Positions 27,081-36,782 of a DNA stretch of 64,000 bases are shown here, piece after piece. Origin of the DNA: Halopelagius longus (GTDB lineage: Archaea; Halobacteriota; Halobacteria; Halobacteriales; Haloferacaceae); the NCBI RefSeq assembly GCF_900100875.1, contig NZ_FNKQ01000002.1, forward strand, positions 186,001 through 250,000, read 5' to 3'. The notes beneath the pieces were generated by a model. The model did not search any database, was not told the origin of the DNA, and was given only the letters and a program-made list of their open reading frames with translations. The translations under genes and the position numbers were made by a program. The first letter of the stretch is position 1. Every line of letters starts with the position of its first letter.

Positions 27081-30000
27081 TTACGCGGCGCGGGCCGCGG
27101 CCGTCTGCGCCGTCACGTCGGCGTCGGACGCCGCGAGCGACGACTGTTCGCTCGACCCGGAGTCGGAGGACCCGCCGTTCGAGTCACCGCCGGAGTCCGA
27201 GGAGCCGGAACCGATCTGTAACTGCTGTGCGCTGCGCTGCAGTTCGACGGAGAGGTTACCGTCCTCCGCGCCGTTGACCTGCCCCTCCTCGACGGAGAGG
27301 TTCGCGCGCTGGCTGACGACGTAGCCGCTCTCGTTGAGCGACGTGCCCGCGGAGATGGTGTACGAACCGTTCGCGCGGACGCTGACGTTCGTGTAGCCGT
27401 TCTCGGGGCCGTACTCGTCGTAGCCCGTCGTGGCGTACGGCAGCGTCATGGTGAACTCGCCGTTCTCGTCGGCCTGCGCTTGCTGCGTGTAGGTGAACGT
27501 GGAGTTCGTCGCCGGCACGTTCATCTCGACGCTCGCGGTGACGGTGGAGTTGGCCGGTGCGCCGCTTCCCTGCACCGTCGCGCCGGGCACGCGCTCGAAG
27601 GACTTCACCCACGCCGGGTTACTGGGGAGCGTGGCCTGCGGGTTGACTCCCGCCATCTGACCGTCGCTGTACATCTGCCGGAGGAAGTCGTTCGACTGCG
27701 TCGCCGAGGAGTTCGACACCTTCACGAGGCGGTAATGCTCCAGCGCGGGGACGCGCTCGGAGGGGTACGACCCGATGCCGCCTATCTGCGAGGTGCCGTC
27801 CTGTTGGACGTACTGCCGCGCGGCGCTCATGTTGTCGAACGTCTTGACGGTGGTCTCGTTCCCTTGCGGGACCGCCTTCACCGTCGTCTGGCCGGAGCCG
27901 GTACTGACGCTCTGGGGCTCCCAGTCCACGACGACCGGACTCGGCTCGTGGGCGCTCCCGTGGTAGAGGTAGAGGCGCGTCATCAGGCTCTCGTAGTAGC
28001 GCTGGTGACGGACGAGGTAGTTACCCTGATACTGGCCCTCCTGATTGAACCGGTATATCGGCTCGTAGAACTGGTTCTGCGAGATGTTGCCCGCGTCGTA
28101 GAACACCGTCGGCGCGCCGAACTTCGAGCCCGGGGTCGCCATCTTCCAGTCGACCATCACGTACCGGGTCTGGTTGCCCTCGGTGCTCTGGGAGGCGAGG
28201 ACGTTCTGCGCCTGCGTCTCGTTGGGTGCGAGCAGGAAGTTCGCCGCGTCGGTCGCGCCCTGCTGGAACGGGTTGGCGTTCGGGATTCGCTCGCCTTCGA
28301 CGGTGATGAAGTGACCGTAGTCCCACCACGACATCACGCCGTAAGCGCCGTCGCCGTACTGGTAGTCGTCGGTCTTCTCGTACTTTCCGTAGTACTCCAT
28401 CGCGCCCGACGACCCGCCGAACTCTCCCTCGGCGGGCGTGTTGCTCTTCATCCACTCGAGGTTGCCCTCCCACTGGACGATTTCGCCGGGACTGCTACCT
28501 TGGCTCGCCTGCCACGCCGTGTTCGTCTTGTCGGCGGCGGGGTTGCCGGTGTTCCGCACGTCGAGTGGGACGACGAGAACCGGCGCGGCGACGAGGAGGA
28601 GGACCGCCCCGATGGCCGCTATCTGGTACGTCTCGAGGTCGGTGGCTTTCGTGGTCGCCGCCCTCACGTTCAGCAACCGGAGCACCTCCACGAGGAAGTA
28701 CGCGTTCAGCACCACGACGACGACGGCGAGGTAGTAGTTGAAGCGAACCTGCGTGAACGCCGCCGACGTGATGAACGCCGCCCAGACGACGACGAGCAAC
28801 CGTTCGGGGTCGCGGTAGGTGAGAAGCGCGGCGCCGACGATGATGGCGCTGACGATTCCGAGCGAGACGAGTTGGCCGTCGAGACCGACGACGTTCCCGA
28901 TTCCGATCGGAATCGCCGGCACGAGAAAGAGGAGACCGACGACGGCGAGACCGCCGACGACGTAGCCGATATCGCGGCTCTCTCGGCTCTTCACGAGCGG
29001 TTTCGCGAGCATCCACACGACCGCCGCGACGGCGGTGAAGAACGTGAAGCCGTAGTCGGAGACGATCCGATTGACGGCCGTCAGTTGGAGCTGATTGAGC
29101 GTACTCTGTGCGAGGTACGGTTGGGCCTCGCCGATGGTTCGAGTCGTGGCGTTCGCGCCGAACCCGAGCGTGTTCAGGAAGTTGTAGACCAGAATGCCCC
29201 ACACTCTCGGAAGGACGAGGGCGACGACGCCGAGGGAGACGACGATCAGTCCGAACACCGCGACGGGGTAGCCGTTCGCGTCGATGTCACGCGCCTCCCA
29301 CTCGCGGGCGAGCCACGCGAGGAAGGCCGCCCCCGCGGCGACGGCGAACGAGAATCCCGGTTGAATGAGGGAGAACTGCGTCGACGAGAATCCGAACTCG
29401 TCTATCTGGATCAGCATCAACACGCCGGTGACGCTCATCGACACCGCGGCGACGAACGCCGTCGCCTCGGGCGAACGGCCGTTGACGACGTCGCTCGACA
29501 TCTTCAGGACGACGAACGTGCCCACGATGGCGACGAGGAGAACCCCCGGCGGCCAGACCCACATGTACAGCGCGGTTGCGACGCCCGCGAGAGCCGACCA
29601 CACGAGGGGCGACCGGATGGCGTCTACGTCGCGGTCGGCGACGAGTTCCCAGACGGGCATCTCGCGCTCGGCGACGCCCAAGGCGACCATCAACGCGGCG
29701 ACGGCCATCGACATGAAGAACGGCTCGGCGGCGTTGTGGTCCGCGAACCCGACGAGGGTGCGCTGGAGGAACGTTCCCGGCATCAGACCGAGGAGGAGAG
29801 CGCCGAACAGCGCCGGTCCGCGACCGGCGAGGCGCTTCCCGATGAGGTACGCCGGAATCGCCGCGAGCGCGCCGAAGACGGCCGGTGCGACGAGGAGTAC
29901 CTTCCCGACGAGCGCCTCGCTCGGGCTTCCGAGCCCGACTATCAAGGCGGCCGTCGCGATAATCTGGTCGTACAGCGTCCCGAACTGGCCGACACTCGTC

Positions 30001-30266
30001 CCGTAGGGGAAGTTCGTCCACGGGTCGAACGGCATCGTGAACGGCCAGTTCCTGACGGTGTAGCTCACCTCTCGGAGGTGATACCATGCGTCGTTTCCGG
30101 AGAAGAACACTTCTCCGTCTCGTATGAATCTACCGTACGACTGGAGTCGGATGGCCAGCATCGCGGCCATCACCACGAGGAGGGCGGGGACGTGGTACCA
30201 GTCTGCGAAGCGTTCGAGGACCGACGGTGATTCGTAGTCCTCGCGACGCTCGTTGTCTACGCTCAT
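27081..30266 (-). CDS. aglB: Archaeal oligosaccharyltransferase AglB
   Basis: A protein of 1061 residues. The N-terminal half is a chain of about 13 membrane segments; an early loop carries the SGNDAWYHLREV stretch whose Asp is the family's metal-binding residue. The catalytic-site signature WWDYG is at 647-651. The C-terminal globular part contains LYLYHG and a long Ser/Gly/Asp-rich end. It transfers the lipid-linked glycan to Asn in N-X-S/T sites outside the cell, mainly S-layer and pilin proteins. It is convergent with aglM and separated by about 120 bp from the sugar-nucleotide genes to its right. Confidence 0.97.
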   Translation of the reverse strand: MSVDNERREDYESPSVLERFADWYHVPALLVVMAAMLAIRLQSYGRFIRDGEVFFSGNDAWYHLREVSYTVRNWPFTMPFDPWTNFPYGTSVGQFGTLYDQIIATAALIVGLGSPSEALVGKVLLVAPAVFGALAAIPAYLIGKRLAGRGPALFGALLLGLMPGTFLQRTLVGFADHNAAEPFFMSMAVAALMVALGVAEREMPVWELVADRDVDAIRSPLVWSALAGVATALYMWVWPPGVLLVAIVGTFVVLKMSSDVVNGRSPEATAFVAAVSMSVTGVLMLIQIDEFGFSSTQFSLIQPGFSFAVAAGAAFLAWLAREWEARDIDANGYPVAVFGLIVVSLGVVALVLPRVWGILVYNFLNTLGFGANATTRTIGEAQPYLAQSTLNQLQLTAVNRIVSDYGFTFFTAVAAVVWMLAKPLVKSRESRDIGYVVGGLAVVGLLFLVPAIPIGIGNVVGLDGQLVSLGIVSAIIVGAALLTYRDPERLLVVVWAAFITSAAFTQVRFNYYLAVVVVVLNAYFLVEVLRLLNVRAATTKATDLETYQIAAIGAVLLLVAAPVLVVPLDVRNTGNPAADKTNTAWQASQGSSPGEIVQWEGNLEWMKSNTPAEGEFGGSSGAMEYYGKYEKTDDYQYGDGAYGVMSWWDYGHFITVEGERIPNANPFQQGATDAANFLLAPNETQAQNVLASQSTEGNQTRYVMVDWKMATPGSKFGAPTVFYDAGNISQNQFYEPIYRFNQEGQYQGNYLVRHQRYYESLMTRLYLYHGSAHEPSPVVVDWEPQSVSTGSGQTTVKAVPQGNETTVKTFDNMSAARQYVQQDGTSQIGGIGSYPSERVPALEHYRLVKVSNSSATQSNDFLRQMYSDGQMAGVNPQATLPSNPAWVKSFERVPGATVQGSGAPANSTVTASVEMNVPATNSTFTYTQQAQADENGEFTMTLPYATTGYDEYGPENGYTNVSVRANGSYTISAGTSLNESGYVVSQRANLSVEEGQVNGAEDGNLSVELQRSAQQLQIGSGSSDSGGDSNGGSSDSGSSEQSSLAASDADVTAQTAAARAA

Positions 30267-30388
30267 CGCTTGGACGGAGTGCGAAACTGCGCATAAGCCT
30301 TATGATGCCCGCTCGGGGGAATTTCGGGACGAGCGTGAACTACCCCTGAGACGGCCTTCAACCCCTAAGCGGGACGTTACGCGGTCAC

Positions 30389-31444
30389 CTAACGGTTCTG
30401 ATACCACTCGACGAACCGCTCGACGCCGTCCTCGAAGCTGACCTCCGGTTCCCACTCTAACTCTTCGCGGGCGCGGGAGATGTCCGAGACGTACACCTTC
30501 TGGTCGCCCTCTCGCCACTCGTCGAAGGAGATGTCGGTGCGCTTTCCGGTCTTCTCCTCGAGGAGGTCGAGGAACTCGAGGAGGCTCGTCGTGTTCTCCG
30601 CGCCGCCGCCGACGTTGTACACCGCCGGCTTCCCCTCGGGGTCCGAGAGGAACGCGTCGTACGCGCGGATGAGGTCTTTGACGTACAGCACGTCGCGGAC
30701 CTGCTTTCCGTCGCCGAAGATGGTCAGCGGTTCGTCGTTGAGCGTGCTTATCGCGAAGTGAGCGACCCACCCTTGGTCTTCGTTTCCGAACTGGCGGGTG
30801 CCGTAGATACAGCTCATCCGGAACGCGGCGGCCTGCACCGCGTTTCGCTCGGCGTAGTCCTGTACGTAGAGGTCGGCTGCGAGTTTCGAGACGCCGTAGG
30901 GCGTGTGTTCGCACCCGTCGATGGAGAGCGATTCCGGGACTCCCTGCTCGAACTCCTCGTCGTCGTACCAGTAGCGGTCGCCCTCCTCTCGGACGGGGAT
31001 GTCGTTGACGTTGTTGCCGTACACCTTGTTCGTCGACGCGAGGACCACCGCGGGGTCGCTGTCGGCGTTTCGCGCCGCTTCGAGCACGTTGAAACTGCCC
31101 TCGGCGTTGACCTCGAAGTCGTTCCGGGGGTCGGTGAGCGACGCCGTGACCGCGACCTGTCCGGCGGTGTGGACGACGGCGTCGTGCCCTTCGACGATCT
31201 CCGCGAGCGTCTCGTAGTCGCGGATGTCCGCCTCGACGAGTTCGACTTCGGGGTAGTTCTCCTCGATGTAGTTCCAGTTGTACGCCGCCGTGTTACGGCT
31301 CTCGTCGGCCGTCTCGAGCGTCTCGATTCTGCTGAGGTTGTCGAGCGCGGTCACCTCGGCGTCGCGGTTCGCGTAGTATTCGACTGCGTGGCTCCCGACG
31401 AACCCCGCACCGCCGGTAACGAGCACACGGTCTGGTCCTTCCAT
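30389..31444 (-). CDS. NAD-dependent sugar-nucleotide epimerase, CDP-paratose 2-epimerase-like
   Basis: An extended SDR of 351 residues. GGAGFVGSH binds NAD; the active-site pair is the Tyr and Lys of YGVSKLAAD. STNKVYGNN, together with CIYGTRQFGNEDQGW and IFGDGKQVRDVLYVKDL, resembles CDP-paratose 2-epimerases (RfbE/Tyv) more than UDP-glucose 4-epimerases. No genes for CDP-sugar synthesis are in the window, so the true substrate may differ. A TTAAC element about 26 bases upstream suggests its own near-leaderless promoter. Confidence 0.82.
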   Translation of the reverse strand: MEGPDRVLVTGGAGFVGSHAVEYYANRDAEVTALDNLSRIETLETADESRNTAAYNWNYIEENYPEVELVEADIRDYETLAEIVEGHDAVVHTAGQVAVTASLTDPRNDFEVNAEGSFNVLEAARNADSDPAVVLASTNKVYGNNVNDIPVREEGDRYWYDDEEFEQGVPESLSIDGCEHTPYGVSKLAADLYVQDYAERNAVQAAAFRMSCIYGTRQFGNEDQGWVAHFAISTLNDEPLTIFGDGKQVRDVLYVKDLIRAYDAFLSDPEGKPAVYNVGGGAENTTSLLEFLDLLEEKTGKRTDISFDEWREGDQKVYVSDISRAREELEWEPEVSFEDGVERFVEWYQNR

Positions 31445-31556
31445 GACCGGAGGTTCAAAGCAGAGTGTTAAGTCGTTTTCTTCTCGGCGAAGTCGTCGAA
31501 CGGTCTCGGCGGAAAAGCGTCCGCGGACGGATTTCGGGGAGAGACGCGGCGACCGG

Positions 31557-32681
31557 TCAGTCCTCGCCGACCAGACCCTTCTCTTCGAGTTCGGCGTGCG
31601 CCTCCTCGAACCGGTCTTCGGCCTCGGCGTCGCGGCCCCACTCGACCAGTTCGCGCATCCCGTCCTCGAAGTCGACTTCCGGTTCGAAGCCGAGTTCCTC
31701 GGCCGCGAGGTCGTTGTCGGCGTAGCAGTGGCGGATGTCGCCCTGACGGAAGTCGTTCGCGATTTCCGGTTCGAGCGCGTCCTCCTTACCGTACAGTTCG
31801 ATGAGCGTCTGCGCTATCTCGCGGATGCTCACCGGCGACCCGGTACCGATGTTGACCGCCACGTCGTCGGCCTCGGACTCCATCGCGAGGCGGTTCGCGC
31901 GGGCGACGTCGCTCACGTGGATGAAGTCGCGGGTCTGCTCGCCGTCCTCGAAGATGAGCGGCGGATTGTCGTTCTTGATGCGGCTGGAGAAGATGGCGCA
32001 GACGCCCGTGTACGGGTTGTTGAGCGACTGCCGGCTCCCGTAGATGTTGAAGTAGCGGAGCGCGACGGCGGGGATATCGTAGGCGCGGCAGACCGACAGC
32101 GTCAGTTCCTCTTGGTCCTTCTTCGAGATGGCGTAGACGCTCGTGCTCTCGCGGGGCTTGGACTCGGGCGTCGGAATCGGCTCCAGTTCCGCCCCGCACT
32201 CCGAGCAGAGATGCTCCCACTGGCCGTCTTTCATCTGCTCCTCGCCGCGCAGGGGCGGGTGTCGCACCTCGTCCTCCTCGGGGCACCGGTACGCGCCCTC
32301 GCCGTAGGAGGACATCGAGGACGCCACGACCACCTTCTCGAGGTCTATCTCCTCGTTGACGATGATATCGAGGATGCGAGCGGTCGCCAGCGTGTTCACT
32401 TCGACGTACTTCTCTATCTCGTACATCGACTGCCCCACGCCGACGGCGCTGGCTTGGTGGTTGAGAACGTCCGCCTCCTCCAGCAGTTCCGTCATCAACT
32501 CTCTGTCGCGGACGTCGCCCCACACGTAGTCGGCCTCTTCGTTCAGGTAGTCGGGCTCGCTGTCGTGGACCTGTTCGGTCAGGTTGTCGACGACCGTCAC
32601 GTCGTACCCCTCGTCTATCAGTTCGTCCACGATGTGGCTTCCGATGAAACCTGCACCGCCGGTGACAAGCACGTGGGTCAT
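31557..32681 (-). CDS. dTDP-L-rhamnose 4-epimerase-like SDR with zinc-ribbon-like insert
   Basis: An extended SDR of 374 residues. It has GGAGFIGSH for NAD, the active-site stretch YAISKKDQEE and LRYFNIYGSRQSLNNPYTGV. Between residues about 130 and 170 it has an insertion with Cys133, Cys159 and Cys162 (HLCSECGAELEP), which I associate with the WbiB-type dTDP-L-rhamnose 4-epimerases. That assignment is from pattern memory. No rmlBCD genes are visible, so the substrate supply must come from elsewhere or the substrate is different. A C-terminal charged helix extends beyond the SDR core. Confidence 0.8.
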   Translation of the reverse strand: MTHVLVTGGAGFIGSHIVDELIDEGYDVTVVDNLTEQVHDSEPDYLNEEADYVWGDVRDRELMTELLEEADVLNHQASAVGVGQSMYEIEKYVEVNTLATARILDIIVNEEIDLEKVVVASSMSSYGEGAYRCPEEDEVRHPPLRGEEQMKDGQWEHLCSECGAELEPIPTPESKPRESTSVYAISKKDQEELTLSVCRAYDIPAVALRYFNIYGSRQSLNNPYTGVCAIFSSRIKNDNPPLIFEDGEQTRDFIHVSDVARANRLAMESEADDVAVNIGTGSPVSIREIAQTLIELYGKEDALEPEIANDFRQGDIRHCYADNDLAAEELGFEPEVDFEDGMRELVEWGRDAEAEDRFEEAHAELEEKGLVGED

Positions 32682-32796
32682 GACCTAACCTGCAAGACCG
32701 CCCGACAAAAATGCACCTCTTCGGTCCATCACGCCGGCGGCCGAGGCGGGATTCCTCCACCGCCCCGGAACGACCGCGTGGGCGAAGATTCGGCCC

Positions 32797-33744
32797 TTAC
32801 GCTCGGTTGGCGACGTGAAACTGTTCGATGGTCCGGTCGAGGCCCTCTTCGAGGGGCACCTCGGGTTCCCACCCGAGCAGGCGCCTCGCCTTCGAGATGT
32901 CGGGGCATCGAACCTCCGGGTCGTCTTTGGGCAACGGCAGGTAGGTGATCTCCGAGTCGGTGTCCACGGCGTCGAGGACGATTTCCGCCAGCCGTTCGAT
33001 GGTGATCTCGTGGGTGTTTCCGACGTTGACGACTTCGCCGGAGACGTCCGACGCGGGCGCTTCGGCGAGCTTCCGGATGCCGCCGATGAGGTCGGTCACG
33101 TAGCAGAAGCTCCGCGTCTGGCTCCCGTCGCCGTAGACGGTTATGTCGTCGCCGGAGAGCGCCTGCGAGAGGAAGTTCGGGATGACCCGTCCGTCGTCGT
33201 GTCGCATCCGGGGACCGTACGTGTTGAATATCCTCACGGTCCGGATGTCCATGTCGTACGATTGGTCGTAGGCGATAGAGAGCGCCTCGGAGAAGCGCTT
33301 CGACTCGTCGTACGGTGCGCGCGGGCCGCGGATGTTCACGTTCCCGTTGTAGCTCTCCTTCTGCGGATGTTCCTCGGGGTTGCCGTACACCTCGCTCGTC
33401 GAGGCGATGACGGTCTTTGCGTCGTATCTCCGGGCGCATTCAAGCGCGTTCTTCGTCCCTTGGCTGTTCGTGAGCGCGATTTCGACGGCGTGAGACTCGA
33501 AGTCGCGCGGACTCGCTCGCGACGCCATGTGGTACACCGTATCGACGCCGTCGAACTCGGGGAACGGGTCTCGAACGTCGTGTTCGCGGAGGTCGAGGTT
33601 CTCGTCTTCGAGGTGGCTCAGGTTCTCCGGTCGCCCGCTTCCGTAGTTGTCGAGGACGGTGACGCGGTATCCGCTCTCGAGGAGATCGTCGACGAGGTGA
33701 CTTCCTAAGAATCCCGCTCCACCCGTCACTACTGCGTGCTTCAT
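32797..33744 (-). CDS. UDP-glucuronate decarboxylase-like SDR (UDP-xylose synthase type)
   Basis: An extended SDR of 315 residues with GGAGFLGSH, ASTSEVYGNPEEHPQ, RAPYDESKR and NTYGPRMRHDDGRVIPNF, followed by VYGDGSQTRSFCYVTDL. This series closely follows UDP-glucuronate decarboxylases, which convert UDP-glucuronate to UDP-xylose. The catalytic Tyr and Lys are in YDESK. With AglM in the same locus supplying UDP-glucuronate, the chemistry fits. The alternative is a dTDP-glucose 4,6-dehydratase relative. Confidence 0.84.
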   Translation of the reverse strand: MKHAVVTGGAGFLGSHLVDDLLESGYRVTVLDNYGSGRPENLSHLEDENLDLREHDVRDPFPEFDGVDTVYHMASRASPRDFESHAVEIALTNSQGTKNALECARRYDAKTVIASTSEVYGNPEEHPQKESYNGNVNIRGPRAPYDESKRFSEALSIAYDQSYDMDIRTVRIFNTYGPRMRHDDGRVIPNFLSQALSGDDITVYGDGSQTRSFCYVTDLIGGIRKLAEAPASDVSGEVVNVGNTHEITIERLAEIVLDAVDTDSEITYLPLPKDDPEVRCPDISKARRLLGWEPEVPLEEGLDRTIEQFHVANRA

Positions 33745-33906
33745 ACTAACGGGGTCGCACGCTCCGGCGTTTCGTTCTATCGGTATCGCTCGGCGCGGTC
33801 GGAGGTGACGCTCCGGCCGACCGGAGGACGGACCCGTTCGCGCGTGCTTCGCGTCTTCACAGAAAATCCCGAACTGCGCACGGCGAACGTACTCGGAAAG
33901 CGCAGG

Positions 33907-34917
33907 TTAGAGGTGGATGCTGCTGTTGTCGCCGACGTTGAGGTGGTTCGCTTCGCCGTGAACTTCGGTGTTGCTCCCGACGATGCTCTCCTCGATGTTG
34001 ACGCCGTCGAGGACGGCCTTCTGACCGACGATGCTGTCGTCGACGATGCTCTTCGATATCTTCGCCCCGTCGTCGACGCTGACGTACGGTCCGACGACGC
34101 TCTCTTCGATCTCGATATCGTTCCCGAGGTCCACCGGCGGGATGATGACGGCGCTGTCGATGCTCTCGGGGTCTGCCGTCTCCGTCCGCGAGAGGAGGAC
34201 GCGGTTCGCTTCCAACAGCGTGTCCGGGCGGCCGCAGTCGTACCAGTCTTCGACCTCGAACGGGTAGAGCGTCCGTCCCTGTTCTATCATCCGCTGGAGG
34301 GCGTCGGTCAGTTGGTACTCGTCGCCCGCGCCCCGGACGTCGTTCTCGACGAGGTAGTCCAACGCGTCGAAGAGGGCGTCGGAGTTTTCGATGATGTACA
34401 CGCCGCTTATGGCGTACTCGGAGGGCGGGTCCGACGGCTTCTCGACGAGTCGGGTGACCTCGCCGCCGTTCCGCGTCTCGACCACGCCGTAGTGTTGCGG
34501 TTCGTCGACGCGTTTGACGCCGATGCTCCCGTCCGTGGCCGGCAGTTCGTCGTGGTCCGAGAGGAAGTGGTCGAACCCGTTTTCGAACAGCATGTCGCCG
34601 AGAGCGATGAGGAGTTCGTCGCCGCGAGCCACCGACTCCGTCTGGTAGATGCTGTGACCGAGGCCCTCGGCGTTCTCCTGTTCGACGAACTCGAACTCGA
34701 AGCGGTCGCCGTACGCTCGGTTCACGTACTCGATAATCTGCTCTTTCATCGGGCCGCCGACGACGATGACCACCTCGTCGATTCGCGTCTCTCCGATGCT
34801 GTCGAGGATGTGTCCGAGTATCGGCTTTCCGGCGAGGCGTACCATCGCCTTCGGCTTCGTGTGCGTCTGCGGGTAGAGGCGAGTCCCCTGTCCTGCGGCG
34901 GGGATGATGGCCTTCAT
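33907..34917 (-). CDS. Sugar-1-phosphate nucleotidylyltransferase with left-handed beta-helix tail
   Basis: A protein of 336 residues. The N-terminal nucleotidyltransferase domain has the signature AAGQGTRLYPQTHTKPKAM, then GLGHSIYQ and the metal-binding GDML. From about residue 245 a hexapeptide-repeat beta-helix follows (DIEIEESVVGPYVSVDDGA and SIVDDSIVG). This is the long archaeal glucose-1-phosphate thymidylyl/uridylyl-transferase form. The ATG at 34917 starts the enzyme; the open frame upstream is not homologous. It is the first of four minus-strand sugar-nucleotide genes. Confidence 0.88.
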   Translation of the reverse strand: MKAIIPAAGQGTRLYPQTHTKPKAMVRLAGKPILGHILDSIGETRIDEVVIVVGGPMKEQIIEYVNRAYGDRFEFEFVEQENAEGLGHSIYQTESVARGDELLIALGDMLFENGFDHFLSDHDELPATDGSIGVKRVDEPQHYGVVETRNGGEVTRLVEKPSDPPSEYAISGVYIIENSDALFDALDYLVENDVRGAGDEYQLTDALQRMIEQGRTLYPFEVEDWYDCGRPDTLLEANRVLLSRTETADPESIDSAVIIPPVDLGNDIEIEESVVGPYVSVDDGAKISKSIVDDSIVGQKAVLDGVNIEESIVGSNTEVHGEANHLNVGDNSSIHL

Positions 34918-35021
34918 GGACGAGTGGTCCCCTCGTCGGTTGAAAAAGCCTCCGCATGTCGACCATCCGAGACGAAGCGTGACAACAACTCTTTTGTACG
35001 CTCGTCGGAACCGGAAATCTG

Positions 35022-36782
35022 ATGGAAGTCTCGCTTGTGGTTCCTGCACACAACGAGGAAGGCAATTTACGCCGCCTCGTGGAACGCATCACGGCGGTCC
35101 TTTCCCCTCCAGATTTCGACCACGCTCTGGAAATCGTGTTAGTCGACGACAACAGCACCGACTCGACGCCGAGTCTCGTCGACGGACTCGCCGACGAGTA
35201 CCCGTGCGTCACCGTCGTCCACCGGTACGAGAACGGCGGCTTCGGGAACGCGATAAAGGCAGGGCTGAAAGCGGCGTCCGGCGACGTGCTCGTCCCGTTC
35301 ATGGGCGACCTCTCGGACGACCCCCGCGACGTGCCGAAGATGATCGAGGCCATCGAGGACGGCTACGACGTGGCGTACGGCTCTCGGTTCGCCGACGGGG
35401 GATCAGTCGACGGCTACCCGCCGTTGAAGCTCTTCTACAACCGCTCGTTCAACAACCTCATCCGCCTCTCGTTCGGCATCCGCGCCCGCGACGTGACGAA
35501 CGCCTTCACCGCGTACCGGCGAGAGGTCATCGAGGAGATAGACGTGGACTCGCTCGACTCCGAGAGCTTCGACCTGACGGCGGAACTGCCGCTTCGGGCG
35601 CACATCCTCGGATTCCGTAGCACGGAGGTCCCCGTCTCGTGGCGGAGTCGCGACGAGGGCGTGAGCAAACTCAACGCCACGCGAAAGGGGCCGCTCTACC
35701 TGAAACGCCTCGCGCAGATGTTCGTCGTCGGGAACGCCGTCGGTCTGAAGGACCTCTTCGAGTCGGTCGTCAGCGGGAGTCTCGCGAAGGTGTTCGGCGC
35801 CGCCCTGTTCGGCGTCCTCATCCTCGTTGCGCTCTTCTCCCTGAGCGGATTCGACGGCGTCTTCGACGTGCTCTCCTCGGCGAACGGCGGATGGCTCACG
35901 GTCGCCGCCGTCGCCTACCTCCTCTCGTTCGGGTTTCGGACGTGGCGGTACCGCGTCCTCCTCAGGGCGGCAGACAGCATCGCCACCCGGGGCGGCGTGT
36001 TCCGGTCCATCACCACCGGCTGGTTCGTCAACTTCATCCTCCCCGCCCGCGCCGGCGACGCGGTCCGCGCGTTCGCGCTGAAATCGACGGAGGACGTGCC
36101 GGTGAGCGTCGGCGGCGGCCTCATCGTGGTCGAACGCGCCTTCGACATGGCCGTGCTCGGAACGGCGATGGTCGCCGTCTCGCTGCTGTTCGTCGACGTT
36201 CCGAGGGCGGGGTATCTCGCCTTCGCGGCGTTCGGCATCGCGGCCGCCCTCGTCGCCGGCCTCGTCGCCGTCTCCGTCGGCGGCGACAAACTGTCCGACC
36301 GGGTGAGCGAGCGGTTCCCCCGACTGGGATCCGGCCTCGTGAACCTCCGAGAGATGGTCGCGAAAGTGGGGACGAACCCCTTCGCGTTGGCGCTCTCAGC
36401 GTTTCTGTCCGTTCCGGTGTGGGTGCTGGAGGCGAGTACGATCTACTTTAGCGCGCGCGCGGTCGGCCTCTCGCTGACGGGCGTCGCGACGGTGACGACC
36501 GCAGTCGGCGCGTTCGTCGCGCAGGCGGTGCCCGTCACGCCCGCCGGCATCGGGACGTACGAGGCGACGATCACGGCCATCCTCTCGCTGTTCGGCGTCG
36601 AGCCCGTGGTCGCGACGAGTCTCGGCCTCCTCGATCACTTCATGCGCGTGGCGGTCATCTACGTGGTCGGCGCCATCAGCACCGTCCACATCGGATTCCG
36701 CTCGCGGGCCTACTTCCGCGACCGCTCGCGCGCCGCAGACGAGGCGACGATGTCCGCGGGAGTCTCGGAGAACAGACGATGA
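35022..36782 (+). CDS. GT2 glycosyltransferase fused to LPG-synthase-type membrane domain (AglD-like)
   Basis: A two-part protein of 586 residues. Residues 1-240 are a family-2 glycosyltransferase: VVPAHNEEGNL, VLVDDNSTDST and a GDLSDDP acidic motif. Residues about 260-565 are a multi-span domain of the UPF0104/LPG-synthase type, with GWFVNFILPARAGDAVRAF and TPAGIGTYEA as signatures. The same fusion is found in Haloferax AglD, which makes mannosylated dolichol phosphate. It probably charges a dolichol phosphate with one sugar. Its last four bases overlap the start of the next gene (ATGA). Confidence 0.9.
   Translation: MEVSLVVPAHNEEGNLRRLVERITAVLSPPDFDHALEIVLVDDNSTDSTPSLVDGLADEYPCVTVVHRYENGGFGNAIKAGLKAASGDVLVPFMGDLSDDPRDVPKMIEAIEDGYDVAYGSRFADGGSVDGYPPLKLFYNRSFNNLIRLSFGIRARDVTNAFTAYRREVIEEIDVDSLDSESFDLTAELPLRAHILGFRSTEVPVSWRSRDEGVSKLNATRKGPLYLKRLAQMFVVGNAVGLKDLFESVVSGSLAKVFGAALFGVLILVALFSLSGFDGVFDVLSSANGGWLTVAAVAYLLSFGFRTWRYRVLLRAADSIATRGGVFRSITTGWFVNFILPARAGDAVRAFALKSTEDVPVSVGGGLIVVERAFDMAVLGTAMVAVSLLFVDVPRAGYLAFAAFGIAAALVAGLVAVSVGGDKLSDRVSERFPRLGSGLVNLREMVAKVGTNPFALALSAFLSVPVWVLEASTIYFSARAVGLSLTGVATVTTAVGAFVAQAVPVTPAGIGTYEATITAILSLFGVEPVVATSLGLLDHFMRVAVIYVVGAISTVHIGFRSRAYFRDRSRAADEATMSAGVSENRR

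Noticed and set aside
27480-30230. A 916-codon open frame antisense to aglB
   Set aside because: It is the complement of a confidently assigned gene, its Asp/Arg/His-rich composition is that of GC-rich shadow frames, and it shows no recognisable domain.
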